Below, piece by piece: positions 50,409 to 59,450 of a DNA stretch of 64,000 nucleotides. The stretch covers positions 124,001-188,000 of the forward strand of contig CAVTMP010000010.1 of NCBI GenBank assembly GCA_963735885.1. The letters run 5' to 3'. A program made the translations under genes and the position numbers. Within the stretch, counting starts at the first letter, position 1; the number at the start of each line of letters is the position of its first letter. The notes under the pieces are model-generated. The model searched no databases. It had not been told where the DNA came from and saw only the letters and a program-made list of their open reading frames with translations. The stretch is from JBBSBL01 sp963735885. GTDB taxonomy: Bacteria; Actinomycetota; Thermoleophilia; Solirubrobacterales; Solirubrobacteraceae.

Positions 50409-52248
50409 GTGCCGGAGCGCAGCGACATCCGCAACGTGGCGATCATCGCCCACGTCGACCACGGGAAGACGACGCTGGTCGATGCGATGCTGCGCCAGTC
50501 CGGGGTCTTCGCCGCCCACGAGACGCTCGAGGACCGCGTGCTCGACTCGATGGACCAGGAGCGCGAGCGCGGCATCACGATCCTCGCCAAGAACGCCGCG
50601 GTGCGTCTCGCGCGACCCTGATGGCGACCCGGTCACCCTGAACCTCGTCGACACCCCCGGCCACGCGGACTTCGGCGGCGAGGTGGAACGCGGCCTGACG
50701 ATGGTCGACGGGGTGCTCCTGCTCGTCGACGCCTCGGAGGGCCCGCTGCCGCAGACCCGCTTCGTCCTGCGCAAGGCGCTCGAGCGCCGCCTGCCGGTCA
50801 TCCTCGTGGTGAACAAGGTCGACCGGCCCGACGCCCGCCCGGCCGAGGTGGTGGACGAGATCTACGAGCTGTTCCTCGACCTCGACGCCGACGAGGAGCA
50901 GATCGAGTTCCCGATCGTCTACACCAACGCGAGGGCGGGCTGGGCGGCGCTCGAGGACGGAGCGACGGGCTCGGACCTGCGTCCGCTGCTCGACCTGCTG
51001 GTCGAGCGGATCCCGCCGCCGGGCTACACGGAGGGACGGGGTCTCCAGGCCCTGGTGACGAACCTCGACGCCTCCGCCTACGTCGGGCGCCTCGCGCTGT
51101 GCCGCGTCCACCAGGGCGAGATCGCGCGCGGCGCGGAGGTCGCGTGGTGCCGCCGCGACGGGAGCGTCGAGCCGGCCCGGGTCACCGAGCTCTACGTCAC
51201 CGAGGGCCTGCGCCGCGTCGAGGCCGAGCGCGCCGGGCCCGGCGAGATCGTGGCCGTCGCCGGGATCCCCGAGATCACGATCGGCGAGACGCTCGCCGAC
51301 CCCGACGATCCGCGCGCGCTGCCGCTCATCGCCGTCGAGGAGCCCGCGCTCGGCATGACGATCGGGATCAACACCTCGCCGCTGGCCGGCCGGGCCGGCA
51401 CGCGGCTCACCGCGCGGATGGTGCGCGACCGCCTCGACGCGGAGCTCGTCGGCAACGTGGCGATCCGCGTGCTCGAGACCGAGCGCCCGGACACCTGGGA
51501 GGTCCAGGGCCGCGGGGAGCTCCAGCTCGCCGTCCTCGTCGAGGGGATGCGCCGCGAGGGCTTCGAGCTGACCGTCGGCAAGCCCCAGGTCGTGACGCGG
51601 GAGGTCGGCGGCGCGACGCACGAGCCGGTCGAGCGGCTGGCGATCGACGTGCCCGAGGACTTCCTCGGCGTGGTGACCCAGATGCTCGCCCTGCGCAAGG
51701 GGCGCATGGAGTCGATGGTCAACCACGGCACCGGCTGGGTGCGGATCGAGTTCCTCGTGCCGGCCCGCGGGCTGATCGGCTTTCGCACCGAGTTCCTCAC
51801 CGAGACCCGCGGCTCCGGGGTGATGCACGCCGTCTTCGAGCGCTACGAGCCGTGGCTCGGCGACATCCGCACGCGGCCGACCGGCTCGCTCGTCGCCGAC
51901 CGCCCGGGCCGCACGGGCACCTTCGCGCTGCAGAAGCTCCAGGAGCGCGGGCAGCTCTTCGTCGGACCCGGCGAGGAGGTCTACGAGGGCATGGTGGTCG
52001 GCGAGAACGCCCGGCCCGAGGACCTCGACGTGAACGCGGTGCGCGAGAAGAAGCAGACGAACGTGCGCGCCGCCGGGTCGGACGACACCGTCCGCCTCGT
52101 GCCCCACCACCGGCTCTCGCTGGACCAGGCGCTCGAGTTCATCCGCACCGACGAGTGCGTCGAGGTCACGCCCGACGCGGTGCGGCTGCGCAAGCTCGCG
52201 CTCGGCGCGGTCGACCGGATGCGGCTGGCCCGGTCGGCGCAGGGCTGA
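50409..52248 (+). CDS. typA: Ribosome-associated GTPase TypA/BipA (one apparent frameshift)
   Basis: Translational GTPase aiding ribosome assembly and stress adaptation, about 612 aa. G1 is AHVDHGKTT, switch I lies around DSMDQERERGITILAKN, G3 is VDTPGHADFGGEV and G4 is VVNKVDRPDARPAEV. The EF-G-like domains are visible (RPDTWEVQGRGELQLAVLVE, NHGTGWVRIEFLVPARGLIG), as is the BipA C-terminal domain (NVRAAGSDDTVRLVP, then LEFIRTDECVEVTP). A single extra base near 50612 (VRL, then RDPDGDPVTLN) causes a false stop in a universally essential-type fold, so I read it as a sequencing indel. GTG start from the leaderless box. Confidence 0.96.
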
Positions 52249-52269
52249 GGCCTCGCGGCGGGCCGGGCC

Positions 52270-53670
52270 TCAGAGCGCGACCTCCCCCTCCAGCACCGCG
52301 CCGTCCGGGACGCGCGCCGGGCCGGCCGCCGCGCTGACCGCCACCCGTCCGCGCGCCACGACCCCGGCGCCGAAGGTCACGTCGCCGGCGACCTCGAGGC
52401 GCTCGCAGGCCGCGAGCGAGGGCGCCCCGGCGGGGAAGCGTGCCTCGAAGTCGTCGAGCAGGCGGTAGTGGGCGGGGTCGAGGTCGACGAACACCTCGGG
52501 CGTGGCGCCGGGCGCGGCGACGATCCGCCCGTCGTCGGCCAGCGCGTAGCGATCGGAGCGCAGGACGAGGAGGTCGCTCGTCGTCTTGACCGGGACGAGA
52601 CGCGAGCGCAGCACCCGCACGGCCCGCGCCCCGGGGAAGACCGAGATCGCCGCGCCCATCGCGGTCTCGATCTGGAGGACGGGCGGCGAGGCGCCGTCGC
52701 GCGGGTCGACGGTCTTGCGATTCACGATCACCGGCAGGCCGAGCACGCCGTCGCGCTCCGCCAGCGCCGCGGCGAGCGCGTCGAGGTCGAGCCACAGGTT
52801 GTTCGTGTTGAAGTAGCGGTGACGGGCGACGTCCTGGAAGGCGCCCTGGTCGCCCTCGGGCGTCTGCGCCGACTCGCGCAGGACGAGGCGCCCGTCCGCG
52901 CGGCGCGCGAGGTGGCCGCCCTTGCGGTCGGCCTCGGTGCGGTCGGCGGCCTCCATCACGAAGGGGATCTCCTCCCGGGCGATCCAGGCGAGGATCCGCC
53001 CGTCGAGGCCCGCGCCGAGGTTGTCGGAGTTCGCCACCAACGCCCAGCGGAAGCCCTGCGCGCGCAGCGCGTCGAGCACGCCGGAGGTGAGCAGCGAGGT
53101 GTACAGGTCGCCGTGGCCCGGCGGGCACCACTCCAGCCCGGGGTCGGCCGGCCACGTCACGGGAGCGAGGTCGCCGGCGCCGAGCTTCGGCTCGCGGCTC
53201 TGGAGGAAGTCGAGCGGCAGGCCGTCCACCACGAGGTCGGGGTGGGCGGCGAGCGCCGCCAGCGTGTCCTCCCGCGTGGAGAAGCTGTCCATGAGCAGCA
53301 GCGGGAGGCGTGCGCCGTGGCGGGAGCGCAGCGCCAGGACCTGGCGGACGATGACGTCGAGGAAGGTCAGGCCGTCCTTCACCGGGAGCAGGGACTTCGC
53401 GCGGGTCATCCCCATGCTCGTGCCGAGGCCCCCGTTGAGCCGGATGACGACCGCGCGATCGAGGACCGACGCCGCCTCGTCGGCTCCGGGCGCCGGCAGC
53501 GCCGCGGCATCGGGCAGGTCGGCGACCGGCTCGATCTCCGACTCGGCGAGCATGCCCGTCTCGCCCGCCTCGACCTGGCGGTAGTAGTGCGCGAAGGCTG
53601 CGATCGCGGCCTCGGCCACGCCCGCGGCGCGCATCTTCTCCTCGCTGGCGCGCAGGCCCTCGGCGCTCAT
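52270..53670 (-). CDS. UTP-glucose-1-phosphate uridylyltransferase, eukaryotic UGP2-like
   Basis: 466-aa nucleotidyltransferase making UDP-glucose. The active-site loop is VIRLNGGLGTSMGMTRAKS, with LPVKDGLTFLDVIVRQ, then PPGHGDLYTSLLTSGVL, LVANSDNLGA (metal Asp), VFPGARAVRVLRSRLVPVKT and a C-terminal left-handed beta-helix tail (DVTFGAGVVARGRVAV). This is the longer eukaryotic-type UGPase architecture rather than bacterial GalU. Actinobacteria are known to carry such forms. ATG 53670 has a TAGCGT box 7 nt upstream. UDP-glucose would feed the nearby glycosyltransferase-type genes. Confidence 0.93.
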   Translation of the reverse strand: MSAEGLRASEEKMRAAGVAEAAIAAFAHYYRQVEAGETGMLAESEIEPVADLPDAAALPAPGADEAASVLDRAVVIRLNGGLGTSMGMTRAKSLLPVKDGLTFLDVIVRQVLALRSRHGARLPLLLMDSFSTREDTLAALAAHPDLVVDGLPLDFLQSREPKLGAGDLAPVTWPADPGLEWCPPGHGDLYTSLLTSGVLDALRAQGFRWALVANSDNLGAGLDGRILAWIAREEIPFVMEAADRTEADRKGGHLARRADGRLVLRESAQTPEGDQGAFQDVARHRYFNTNNLWLDLDALAAALAERDGVLGLPVIVNRKTVDPRDGASPPVLQIETAMGAAISVFPGARAVRVLRSRLVPVKTTSDLLVLRSDRYALADDGRIVAAPGATPEVFVDLDPAHYRLLDDFEARFPAGAPSLAACERLEVAGDVTFGAGVVARGRVAVSAAAGPARVPDGAVLEGEVAL

Positions 53671-53677
53671 CGCGCGA

Positions 53678-53683
53678 ACGCTA
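53678..53683 (-). promoter_or_regulatory. Putative leaderless -10 box (TAGCGT) of UGPase
   Basis: TAGCGT on the minus strand, 7 nt before ATG 53670. Confidence 0.45.
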
Positions 53684-53713
53684 TCGCGCGGGAGCGGACC
53701 GCCGCGCACGCAC

Positions 53714-53739
53714 GAGGGGCCCGGTCGCCCGGGCCCCTC
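53714..53739 (-). terminator. Hairpin terminator of the secreted hypothetical gene
   Basis: Perfect 11-bp arms, GAGGGGCCCGG and CCGGGCCCCTC, around TCGC. Lies 24 bp after the stop at 53763 (minus strand) and upstream of the UGPase promoter box. Confidence 0.65.
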
Positions 53740-53762
53740 ACACGGCGTGGTGTCCGCGGTGG

Positions 53763-54386
53763 CTAGCGGATGACGGCCTGCACCATCAGCTGGCAGCCGT
53801 CGTCGGTGACCGAGGAGCGGAAGCCGCCGCCGAGGGCGAGCGGGCGGAAGACCAGCTGATAGGTCCCCCCGTCGCTGCAGTACAGCGCGCTCGTCGAGCG
53901 GGAGTCGATCGCGATCTGATCGCCCTTGTGGACCCGGACGTTGGCCGGGAAGCGCTCGATGGCGTTCGTCTCGTCGAAGCCGCGTCCCTGGACGTTCACC
54001 GTCGGGCCCCGGCCCACGGCCTTCGCCTGGCCCGAGCCCGGGTTGGTCCGCGTGTTCAGGTTGCGGACCCGCACGACCTTGAAGGTCATCCGGCCGGGCG
54101 CGCCGGCCCGGACCTTGAAGGCGACGATGCGACCGGAGCGCGGCGCGCGGACGCGGCCCGAGGTGCCGGGGTAGCGGACGCCGACGCGGGTGCAGGCGAG
54201 GAGCGGGTTCCCGTCGGGGCCGCACGGATGGGCCGGCGCCGAGTTCGACGGCTCGTGCAGCAGGCTCGAGCCGAACCACGTGGACTTCGCCTGCGCGGCG
54301 ACGGGGACGAGCGCCAGGGCGAGCGCCGCGGCGGCGACGGTCAGCGCGAGGCGCGAGAGGCGGGTGGGGATGGACATGGTCGTCAT
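53763..54386 (-). CDS. Secreted hypothetical protein
   Basis: 207-aa exported protein without a recognised family. Signal peptide TRLSRLALTVAAAALALALV, ending AAQAKS. The mature part is rich in Arg and beta-type residues (SGRIVAFKVRAGAPGRMTFK, VVRVRNLNT) with cysteine pairs HPCGPDGNPLLACTR and LYCSDGG/DDGCQLMV, likely disulfides. It probably forms a beta-sandwich (jelly-roll-like) domain; function unknown. A good AGGAGG ribosome site sits 8 nt before ATG 54386, so it is leadered. Its strong terminator and ribosome site suggest high expression. Confidence 0.7.
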   Translation of the reverse strand: MTTMSIPTRLSRLALTVAAAALALALVPVAAQAKSTWFGSSLLHEPSNSAPAHPCGPDGNPLLACTRVGVRYPGTSGRVRAPRSGRIVAFKVRAGAPGRMTFKVVRVRNLNTRTNPGSGQAKAVGRGPTVNVQGRGFDETNAIERFPANVRVHKGDQIAIDSRSTSALYCSDGGTYQLVFRPLALGGGFRSSVTDDGCQLMVQAVIR

Positions 54387-54394
54387 GGTGTTGA

Positions 54395-54400
54395 CCTCCT
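54395..54400 (-). promoter_or_regulatory. Ribosome binding site AGGAGG of the secreted hypothetical gene
   Basis: AGGAGG on the minus strand, 8 nt before ATG 54386. The rest of the 171-bp gap to 54557 shows only a small CCACC-TT-GGTGG hairpin at 54500-54511. Confidence 0.75.
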
Positions 54401-54557
54401 GGTGGGTGATGGATGCCATGGCGACACCATCGCCGGGCCGCGGCGATGCGACCACGGCCCCCAGGGACCGACCTGCGACCCCCCAGGTGTGGCCGATCCC
54501 CACCTTGGTGGCACGGGTGGGACCCGGACGGGCGTTCCGCGCGCGCGAGCCGCGACG

Positions 54558-56096
54558 CTACGAGCGGAGCGGGACCTTCGCCGCCGCCGGGCGCCGCGGG
54601 CGGAGCGCGTAGCGGTCGGCGTCGAAGCGGCGGGTGAGCCGGCGGAACGGATAGCTGAAGCCGGGCCAGAGCGTCGAGTTGCGTCCGGTCCGGTCGAGAT
54701 ACCAGCTGCGGCAGCCGCCCGCGGACCACACCGTCCCGGGCATCCGCGCGTCGATCTCCCGGTTGTAGGCGGCCTGCGCGTCCGGGCGGACCTCCGCGAC
54801 GCCGGCGCCGCGGACGCCCATCGCGCGGAGCGCCCCGAGCACGTAGCGGACCTGGGACTCGATGAAGAACACGATCGAGTTGTGTCCCGAGCCGGTGTTC
54901 GGGCCGGTGAGCATGAAGAGGTTCGGGAAGCCGGCCACCGTGGTGCCCTTGTAGGCGTTCGGGCTGCCGTTCCACCGCTCGCCCAGCGACGTGCCCTCCC
55001 GGCCGAAGATGCGGTGGGCGGCGGGCATCTCGGTCACCCGGAACCCGGTCCCGAAGATGATCGCGTCGACCTCGCGCTCCGTCCCGTCCGTGGTGACGAT
55101 GGACCGCGGGCGCACCTCGGCGATCCCGTCGGTCACGACCTCGACGTTCTCCCGGGTCAGCGACGGGTAGTAGTCGTCGGAGACGAGGACGCGCTTGCAG
55201 CCCATGACGTAGTCCGGAGTGAGCTTCGCGCGCAGCTCGGGATCGGGCACCTGGCGGCGGAGGTGCGCGAGCGCCACACGTTGCTGGGCGCGCATGATCC
55301 TCGGGTGCATGAAGCCGAGCGCCAAGGTCTCCCGGCCCCAGAAGATCGCGCCGCGCATGGCCGTCTGCAGCGCCGGGAAGCGCGCGTACAGGCGGTGCTC
55401 GACATCGCTGAGCGCGCGATCGCGACGCGGCACCACCCACGGGGGGGTGCGCTGGAAGACGTGGACCTGCCCGGCGCGCGGCTGGATCTGGGGGACGAAC
55501 TGGATGGCCGAGGCGCCCGTCCCGATGACGGCGACGCGCTCGCCGGCGAGGTCGTGCTCGTGGTCCCAGCGCGCCGAGTGGAAGGCCGGTCCCTCGAAGC
55601 CGGCGAGGCCGGGGAGCTCCGGCACCGACGGCTCGCTGAGCCCCCCGGTGGCGCTGACGAGGACGTCCGCGGCCAGCGGGCCCCCGGTCGTCTCCAGCAC
55701 CCAGCGCGACGCGTCCTCCTCCCAGGCGGAGCGCAGCACCTCGTGGCCGAAGCGGATGCGCTCGACCAGGCCGCGCCGCTCGGCGAACTCGCGCAGGTAG
55801 GCCCAGATCTCGGCCTGGGGCGAGAAGCTGCGCGACCAGCCGGGGTTCTGCGCGAAGGAGTAGGAGTAGAGGAGCGAGGGGACGTCGCACACGCAGCCCG
55901 GGTAGGTGTTGTCCCGCCACGTGCCGCCGAGGTCGCCGGCGCGCTCCAGGATCGCGAAGTCCTCGACGCCCGCCTCGCGCAGCGCCGCGCCCATCGCCAG
56001 ACCCGAGAAGCCGCTGCCCACGATCGCCACCCGCACGTGGTCGGCGCCACCGCCGGCGGGGCCGACCGGCCGGACGGGTCGAACGACGCTGCGCAC
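54558..56096 (-). CDS. Baeyer-Villiger/flavin-containing monooxygenase-like enzyme
   Basis: 512-aa NADPH- and FAD-dependent monooxygenase. The first Rossmann motif is VAIVGSGFSGLAMGAALREA; YPGCVCDVPSLLYSYSF is characteristic of the family. The BVMO fingerprint FEGPAFHSARWD (FxGxxxHxxxW) is followed by the second Rossmann VAVIGTGASAIQFVPQI, and DAIIFGTGFRVTE and MLTGPNTGSGHNS also fit. It inserts oxygen into ketones or oxidises a heteroatom; substrate unknown. GTG 56096 has TAGGCT 7 nt upstream. A truncated TetR gene lies divergently beyond it. Confidence 0.93.
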   Translation of the reverse strand: MRSVVRPVRPVGPAGGGADHVRVAIVGSGFSGLAMGAALREAGVEDFAILERAGDLGGTWRDNTYPGCVCDVPSLLYSYSFAQNPGWSRSFSPQAEIWAYLREFAERRGLVERIRFGHEVLRSAWEEDASRWVLETTGGPLAADVLVSATGGLSEPSVPELPGLAGFEGPAFHSARWDHEHDLAGERVAVIGTGASAIQFVPQIQPRAGQVHVFQRTPPWVVPRRDRALSDVEHRLYARFPALQTAMRGAIFWGRETLALGFMHPRIMRAQQRVALAHLRRQVPDPELRAKLTPDYVMGCKRVLVSDDYYPSLTRENVEVVTDGIAEVRPRSIVTTDGTEREVDAIIFGTGFRVTEMPAAHRIFGREGTSLGERWNGSPNAYKGTTVAGFPNLFMLTGPNTGSGHNSIVFFIESQVRYVLGALRAMGVRGAGVAEVRPDAQAAYNREIDARMPGTVWSAGGCRSWYLDRTGRNSTLWPGFSYPFRRLTRRFDADRYALRPRRPAAAKVPLRS

Positions 56097-56103
56097 GAGG
56101 CGG

Positions 56104-56109
56104 AGCCTA
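56104..56109 (-). promoter_or_regulatory. Putative leaderless -10 box (TAGGCT) of the monooxygenase
   Basis: TAGGCT on the minus strand, 7 nt before GTG 56096. Confidence 0.45.
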
Positions 56110-56199
56110 GCGCCGCTCCTCCGGCTCGCCGCCGGAGCTCGACCCGGTCGCCAGTCTGCGGCACAGCCTCGAGGCGCCCCGTCGAGCGGCACGCACCCG

Positions 56200-56495
56200 C
56201 GTACGCGGCGATCGTCCGCGGCGGGCTGGGCGGCGCCGACGGCGAGGTGCTCGCGATCGCCGACCGCGTGCGCGACGAGCTCACCCGTCGCCTGGTCGCG
56301 GCGCTCTCCGGCCCGCGGCCCTCGAAGGCGCTGCGACTCGCCGTGCGCGGCTGGCGGGGCTACGGCGAGGCGGTGGCGCTCGAGTGGGTCGAGCACCGGC
56401 CGGTGTCGCGCGCACGGGCCGTCGCGCTGATGATGGCCGCCCTCGAGGCGACGCTGGGCGCGGTCGGCGAGCGCTCCCCGACCTCGGCCGACTGA
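56200..56495 (+). pseudogene. N-terminally truncated TetR-like remnant
   Basis: The plus-strand frame ending at TGA 56493-56495 reads like the C-terminal ligand/dimer domain of a TetR regulator: ADRVRDELTRRLVAALSG, RLAVRGWRGYGEAVALEW, then RARAVALMMAALEATLGAVG. No HTH region precedes it; upstream DNA (56104-56199) is the monooxygenase promoter and non-coding. It may have once regulated that divergent gene. A complete regulator with a large upstream deletion is the simplest view. Confidence 0.6.
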
Positions 56496-56510
56496 GCACG
56501 GCGACGAGAC

Positions 56511-57716
56511 TCAGCGTTGGCCCGCCGCAGACTCGACCAACGTCGGTGCCGGAGAGGGCTCGGGCTCCGGTCGAGGCCGGGGCGAGCGGCCGGTGATCCG
56601 ATGCGAGAACGCGATGGCGTGCCGCTCCAGGCCGTACCACGACGCGGCCGCCACGAGACAGACCAGCGCGAGCGCGATCAAACCGAAGACGGCGGCGGGC
56701 ACGGCTTTGCCGAGTCCCTCGTCGGCAAGGACGTGGAGGATCGGAAGGTGCCAGAGGTAGAACCCGTATGACACGAGGCCGACCCAGAGCAGCGGCCGCC
56801 ACCGCAGCCCCCGCCGCAAGCGTCCCCGGTCGAAGGCACCGAACACCCCCGGGAGGATGATCCCCACCGCGATGATCAACTTGAGCTCGTGCTCGGCGAT
56901 GAGGCGCGTACCCCAGCTGCCGCCGAGCGGACCGAGGCTGGTCCCGAGCAGGTAGAACGCGACACCCGCCACAACCCAGGGCAGCCACGGGCGGCGATCG
57001 ATGACCTCGGCGAACCGCGGTGCCTCCCGGCGCTCCGCCGCCCAGACGCTGAGCACGGCGACACCCATGCCCGCGCCGAGCTGGTCGAGCGCGGCGGGGA
57101 GGACGACGAACACCGGAGAGAAGTTCGCCTGGCTTCCGGTCAGGCGCACCGCCACGACCTTCCAGAGGATCGAGAAGGCGATCAGGCAGAAGACGCCGCC
57201 CAGCTCGAGCGGGAGGAAGGAGGCGCTGGTCGATCGCCGGACGCGGCCGAGGAGCCACACCCAGACTGGCAGGAACAGGTAGAAGGTGACCTCTACGCAG
57301 ATCGTCCACGCCGGGCCGATCCCCCCATTGATCGTGTCCAGGCTGTAGAGCTGGCCGAAGAGGAAGTACGTCGGGATCCCGCTTGGGCTGAACACCTTGG
57401 ACGTGATGCCCAGCACCACGGCCACGATCGGGAGCGCCACCCAGTAGGCCGGGAGGATGCGGAAGGCGCGGCGAACGCCGTACTTGCGCACCGACGGACT
57501 CCCGCGGGCGTCCATCCGCGCCTTCGCGAAGGGCCGGTAGAGGAGGAAACCCGAGATCGCGTAGAACAGCGGCACAGCGGTGTTCAGCTGCCAGAGGTAG
57601 CTACCCCCGTCGAGGGTGCCCAGCGTGAACGTGATGTGCACCACGAAGATGCTCAAGGCCGCGATCGCGCGGAAAGCATCGAACAGGGGGAAGCGGGTGG
57701 AGCGCGGCGCGAGCAT
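56511..57716 (-). CDS. AT3/OafA-type membrane acyltransferase
   Basis: 401-aa multi-pass O-acyltransferase of the acyltransferase_3 family, which acetylates surface polysaccharides or lipids. N-terminal signature FPLFDAFRAIAALSIFVVH (family RxxAxxxVxxxH pattern), AVPLFYAISGFLLYRPFA, RAFRILPAYWVALPIVAVVL and SYGFYLWHLPILHVLADEG. About ten helices; a proline-rich C-terminal tail (RPRPEPEPSPAPT). ATG 57716. By eye its codons are less GC-saturated than those of its neighbours, and it has no frame breaks. No nearby biosynthetic cluster. Confidence 0.9.
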   Translation of the reverse strand: MLAPRSTRFPLFDAFRAIAALSIFVVHITFTLGTLDGGSYLWQLNTAVPLFYAISGFLLYRPFAKARMDARGSPSVRKYGVRRAFRILPAYWVALPIVAVVLGITSKVFSPSGIPTYFLFGQLYSLDTINGGIGPAWTICVEVTFYLFLPVWVWLLGRVRRSTSASFLPLELGGVFCLIAFSILWKVVAVRLTGSQANFSPVFVVLPAALDQLGAGMGVAVLSVWAAERREAPRFAEVIDRRPWLPWVVAGVAFYLLGTSLGPLGGSWGTRLIAEHELKLIIAVGIILPGVFGAFDRGRLRRGLRWRPLLWVGLVSYGFYLWHLPILHVLADEGLGKAVPAAVFGLIALALVCLVAAASWYGLERHAIAFSHRITGRSPRPRPEPEPSPAPTLVESAAGQR

Positions 57717-57812
57717 CAGGTAACGGGGAGCGCCCCCGGGCCGTCGAGGGTACTGACTGCGGCGAGCGCGGCTGCCCGCTCATGCCGCGGCCCTACCTCG
57801 CGGCGACGCGAC

Positions 57813-59402
57813 TCAGACCGCCGCGGGCACCGCCGCACGGACGAGGTCCGCGGCCTTCTCGGCGACCATGATCGTCGGGGCGTTCGTGTTGCCGCCCGGG
57901 ATGACCGGCATGACCGACGCGTCGGCCACGCGCAGCCCCTCGACCCCGCGGACCCGCAGCTCCGGGTCGACGACGGCCCCCTCGTCCGAACCCATCCGGC
58001 ACGTGCCGACCGGGTGGTAGAGCAGCTCGACGCGCCGGCGCACGTCGGCCTCGAGGTCGGCCTCCGTGTCGACTCCCGCGCCGGGGTAGATCTCGCGCCC
58101 GAGGACGGAGGCCAGCGGCTCGGCGGCGGCGATCTCGCGGCCCAGCCGCAGACCGGCCACGATCGCGGCGACGTCCTCGGGCTCGGCGAGCGAGTTCGTC
58201 AGGATCCGCGGCTTCGCGGCGGGGTCGGCGGAGCGCAGGCGCACCGAGCCCCGGCTGCGCGGGGTCACGAGGACCGGTCCGAGGGTCACGGCATGGCCGT
58301 CGTAGGTCTCGAACCCGTTGTCGACGAAGTAGGCGGGCGCGAAGTGGAACTGGAGGTCCGGCGCCGGGAGGCCCGGGCGGCTGCGGACGAACGCGAACGC
58401 CTCCCCGACCGTGGAGCTCAGCGGTCCGGTGCGCCGCAGCAGCCACTCGGCGACGGCCTTCGGCTTCTCGGCGTCGGCCAGGGACCCGCCGCCGGGGACG
58501 TCCCACACGCCGACGACGTAGGGGTGGTCCTGGAGGTTCGCGCCGACTCCCGCGGCGTCGACCGCGACCTCGACCCCGACCTCGCGCAGGTGCCCGGCCG
58601 GGCCGATCCCCGACAGCATCAGGATCTGCGGGGAGCCGAACGCGCCGGCGCTCAGGATCACCTCGCGCTCGGCCCGGGCGACCTGCTCGTCGCCGCGGCC
58701 GTCGCGCCAGCGGACGCCGACGACCCGGTCGCCCTCCAGCTCGAGCCGCAGGACGTGGGCACCGGTGACGACGTCGAGGTTCGGGCGCTTCATCGCCGGC
58801 CGCAGGTACGCGTCGGCCGCGCTCCAGCGTCGCCCGCCGCGCTGCGTGACCTGGGCGAGCGCGGCACCGTCCTGCTCCGGTCCGTTGTAGTCGTCGATCC
58901 GGGGGATCCCGGCCGCCTCGGCCGCGGCGAGGAACCGGCCGGTGAGGGGACGCGGCGAGCGCTCGTCCTCGACCCGCAGCGGCCCGCCGACGGCGTGGTG
59001 CTCGGACGGGCCGCGGCCGTTGTCCTCGGCGCGCAGGAAGTACGGGCGCACCGCCTCCCACCCCCAGCCGGGGCAGCCCTTGGCCTCCCAGAGGTCGTAG
59101 TCGAGCGGCCGCCCCCGGACGTAGAGCATCGCGTTCATCGAGCTCGAGCCGCCCAGCGCCTTGCCCCGCGGCAGGAAGATCGAGCGGCCCTCGCAGGCCG
59201 GCTCCGGCTCGGTGGCGTAGTCCCAGTCGAGCTTCGTCTTGAACTGCTTGGCGAAGGCGGCGGGGATCTTGATGTTCGGGTGGCGGTCCCTCCCGCCGGC
59301 CTCGAGCAGGGTGACCCGCACGGCCGGGTCCTCCGACAGGCGGGCGGCGAGCACGCAGCCGGCGGAGCCCGCGCCGACGACGAGGTAGTCGGTCGAGGTC
59401 AT
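57813..59402 (-). CDS. GMC-family FAD alcohol/choline-type oxidoreductase
   Basis: 529-aa GMC oxidoreductase (choline dehydrogenase-like) that oxidises a primary or polyol alcohol. FAD-binding DYLVVGAGSAGCVLAARLSE, the ALGGSSSMNAMLYVRG signature 1, GAFGSPQILMLSGIGP signature 2, VGANLQDHPYVVGVW, and the catalytic-site His region LYHPVGTCRMG, then NTNAPTIMVAEKAADLV. ATG 59402 (MTSTDYLVVG) is chosen because GAGGAT sits 7 nt before it; ATG 59411 is the alternative. Frame intact. No betaine genes nearby, so choline is not assured. Confidence 0.93.
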   Translation of the reverse strand: MTSTDYLVVGAGSAGCVLAARLSEDPAVRVTLLEAGGRDRHPNIKIPAAFAKQFKTKLDWDYATEPEPACEGRSIFLPRGKALGGSSSMNAMLYVRGRPLDYDLWEAKGCPGWGWEAVRPYFLRAEDNGRGPSEHHAVGGPLRVEDERSPRPLTGRFLAAAEAAGIPRIDDYNGPEQDGAALAQVTQRGGRRWSAADAYLRPAMKRPNLDVVTGAHVLRLELEGDRVVGVRWRDGRGDEQVARAEREVILSAGAFGSPQILMLSGIGPAGHLREVGVEVAVDAAGVGANLQDHPYVVGVWDVPGGGSLADAEKPKAVAEWLLRRTGPLSSTVGEAFAFVRSRPGLPAPDLQFHFAPAYFVDNGFETYDGHAVTLGPVLVTPRSRGSVRLRSADPAAKPRILTNSLAEPEDVAAIVAGLRLGREIAAAEPLASVLGREIYPGAGVDTEADLEADVRRRVELLYHPVGTCRMGSDEGAVVDPELRVRGVEGLRVADASVMPVIPGGNTNAPTIMVAEKAADLVRAAVPAAV

Positions 59403-59450
59403 GGCGTCCATCCTCGCGCACGCGCCCCCGACCTGTCCACGAGGCGCGCG

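Noticed and set aside
225..50615. Programmed ribosomal frameshifting as explanation for split genes
   Set aside because: Breaks fall at many unrelated sites without common slippery sequences or structures, and affect genes where this is not known.
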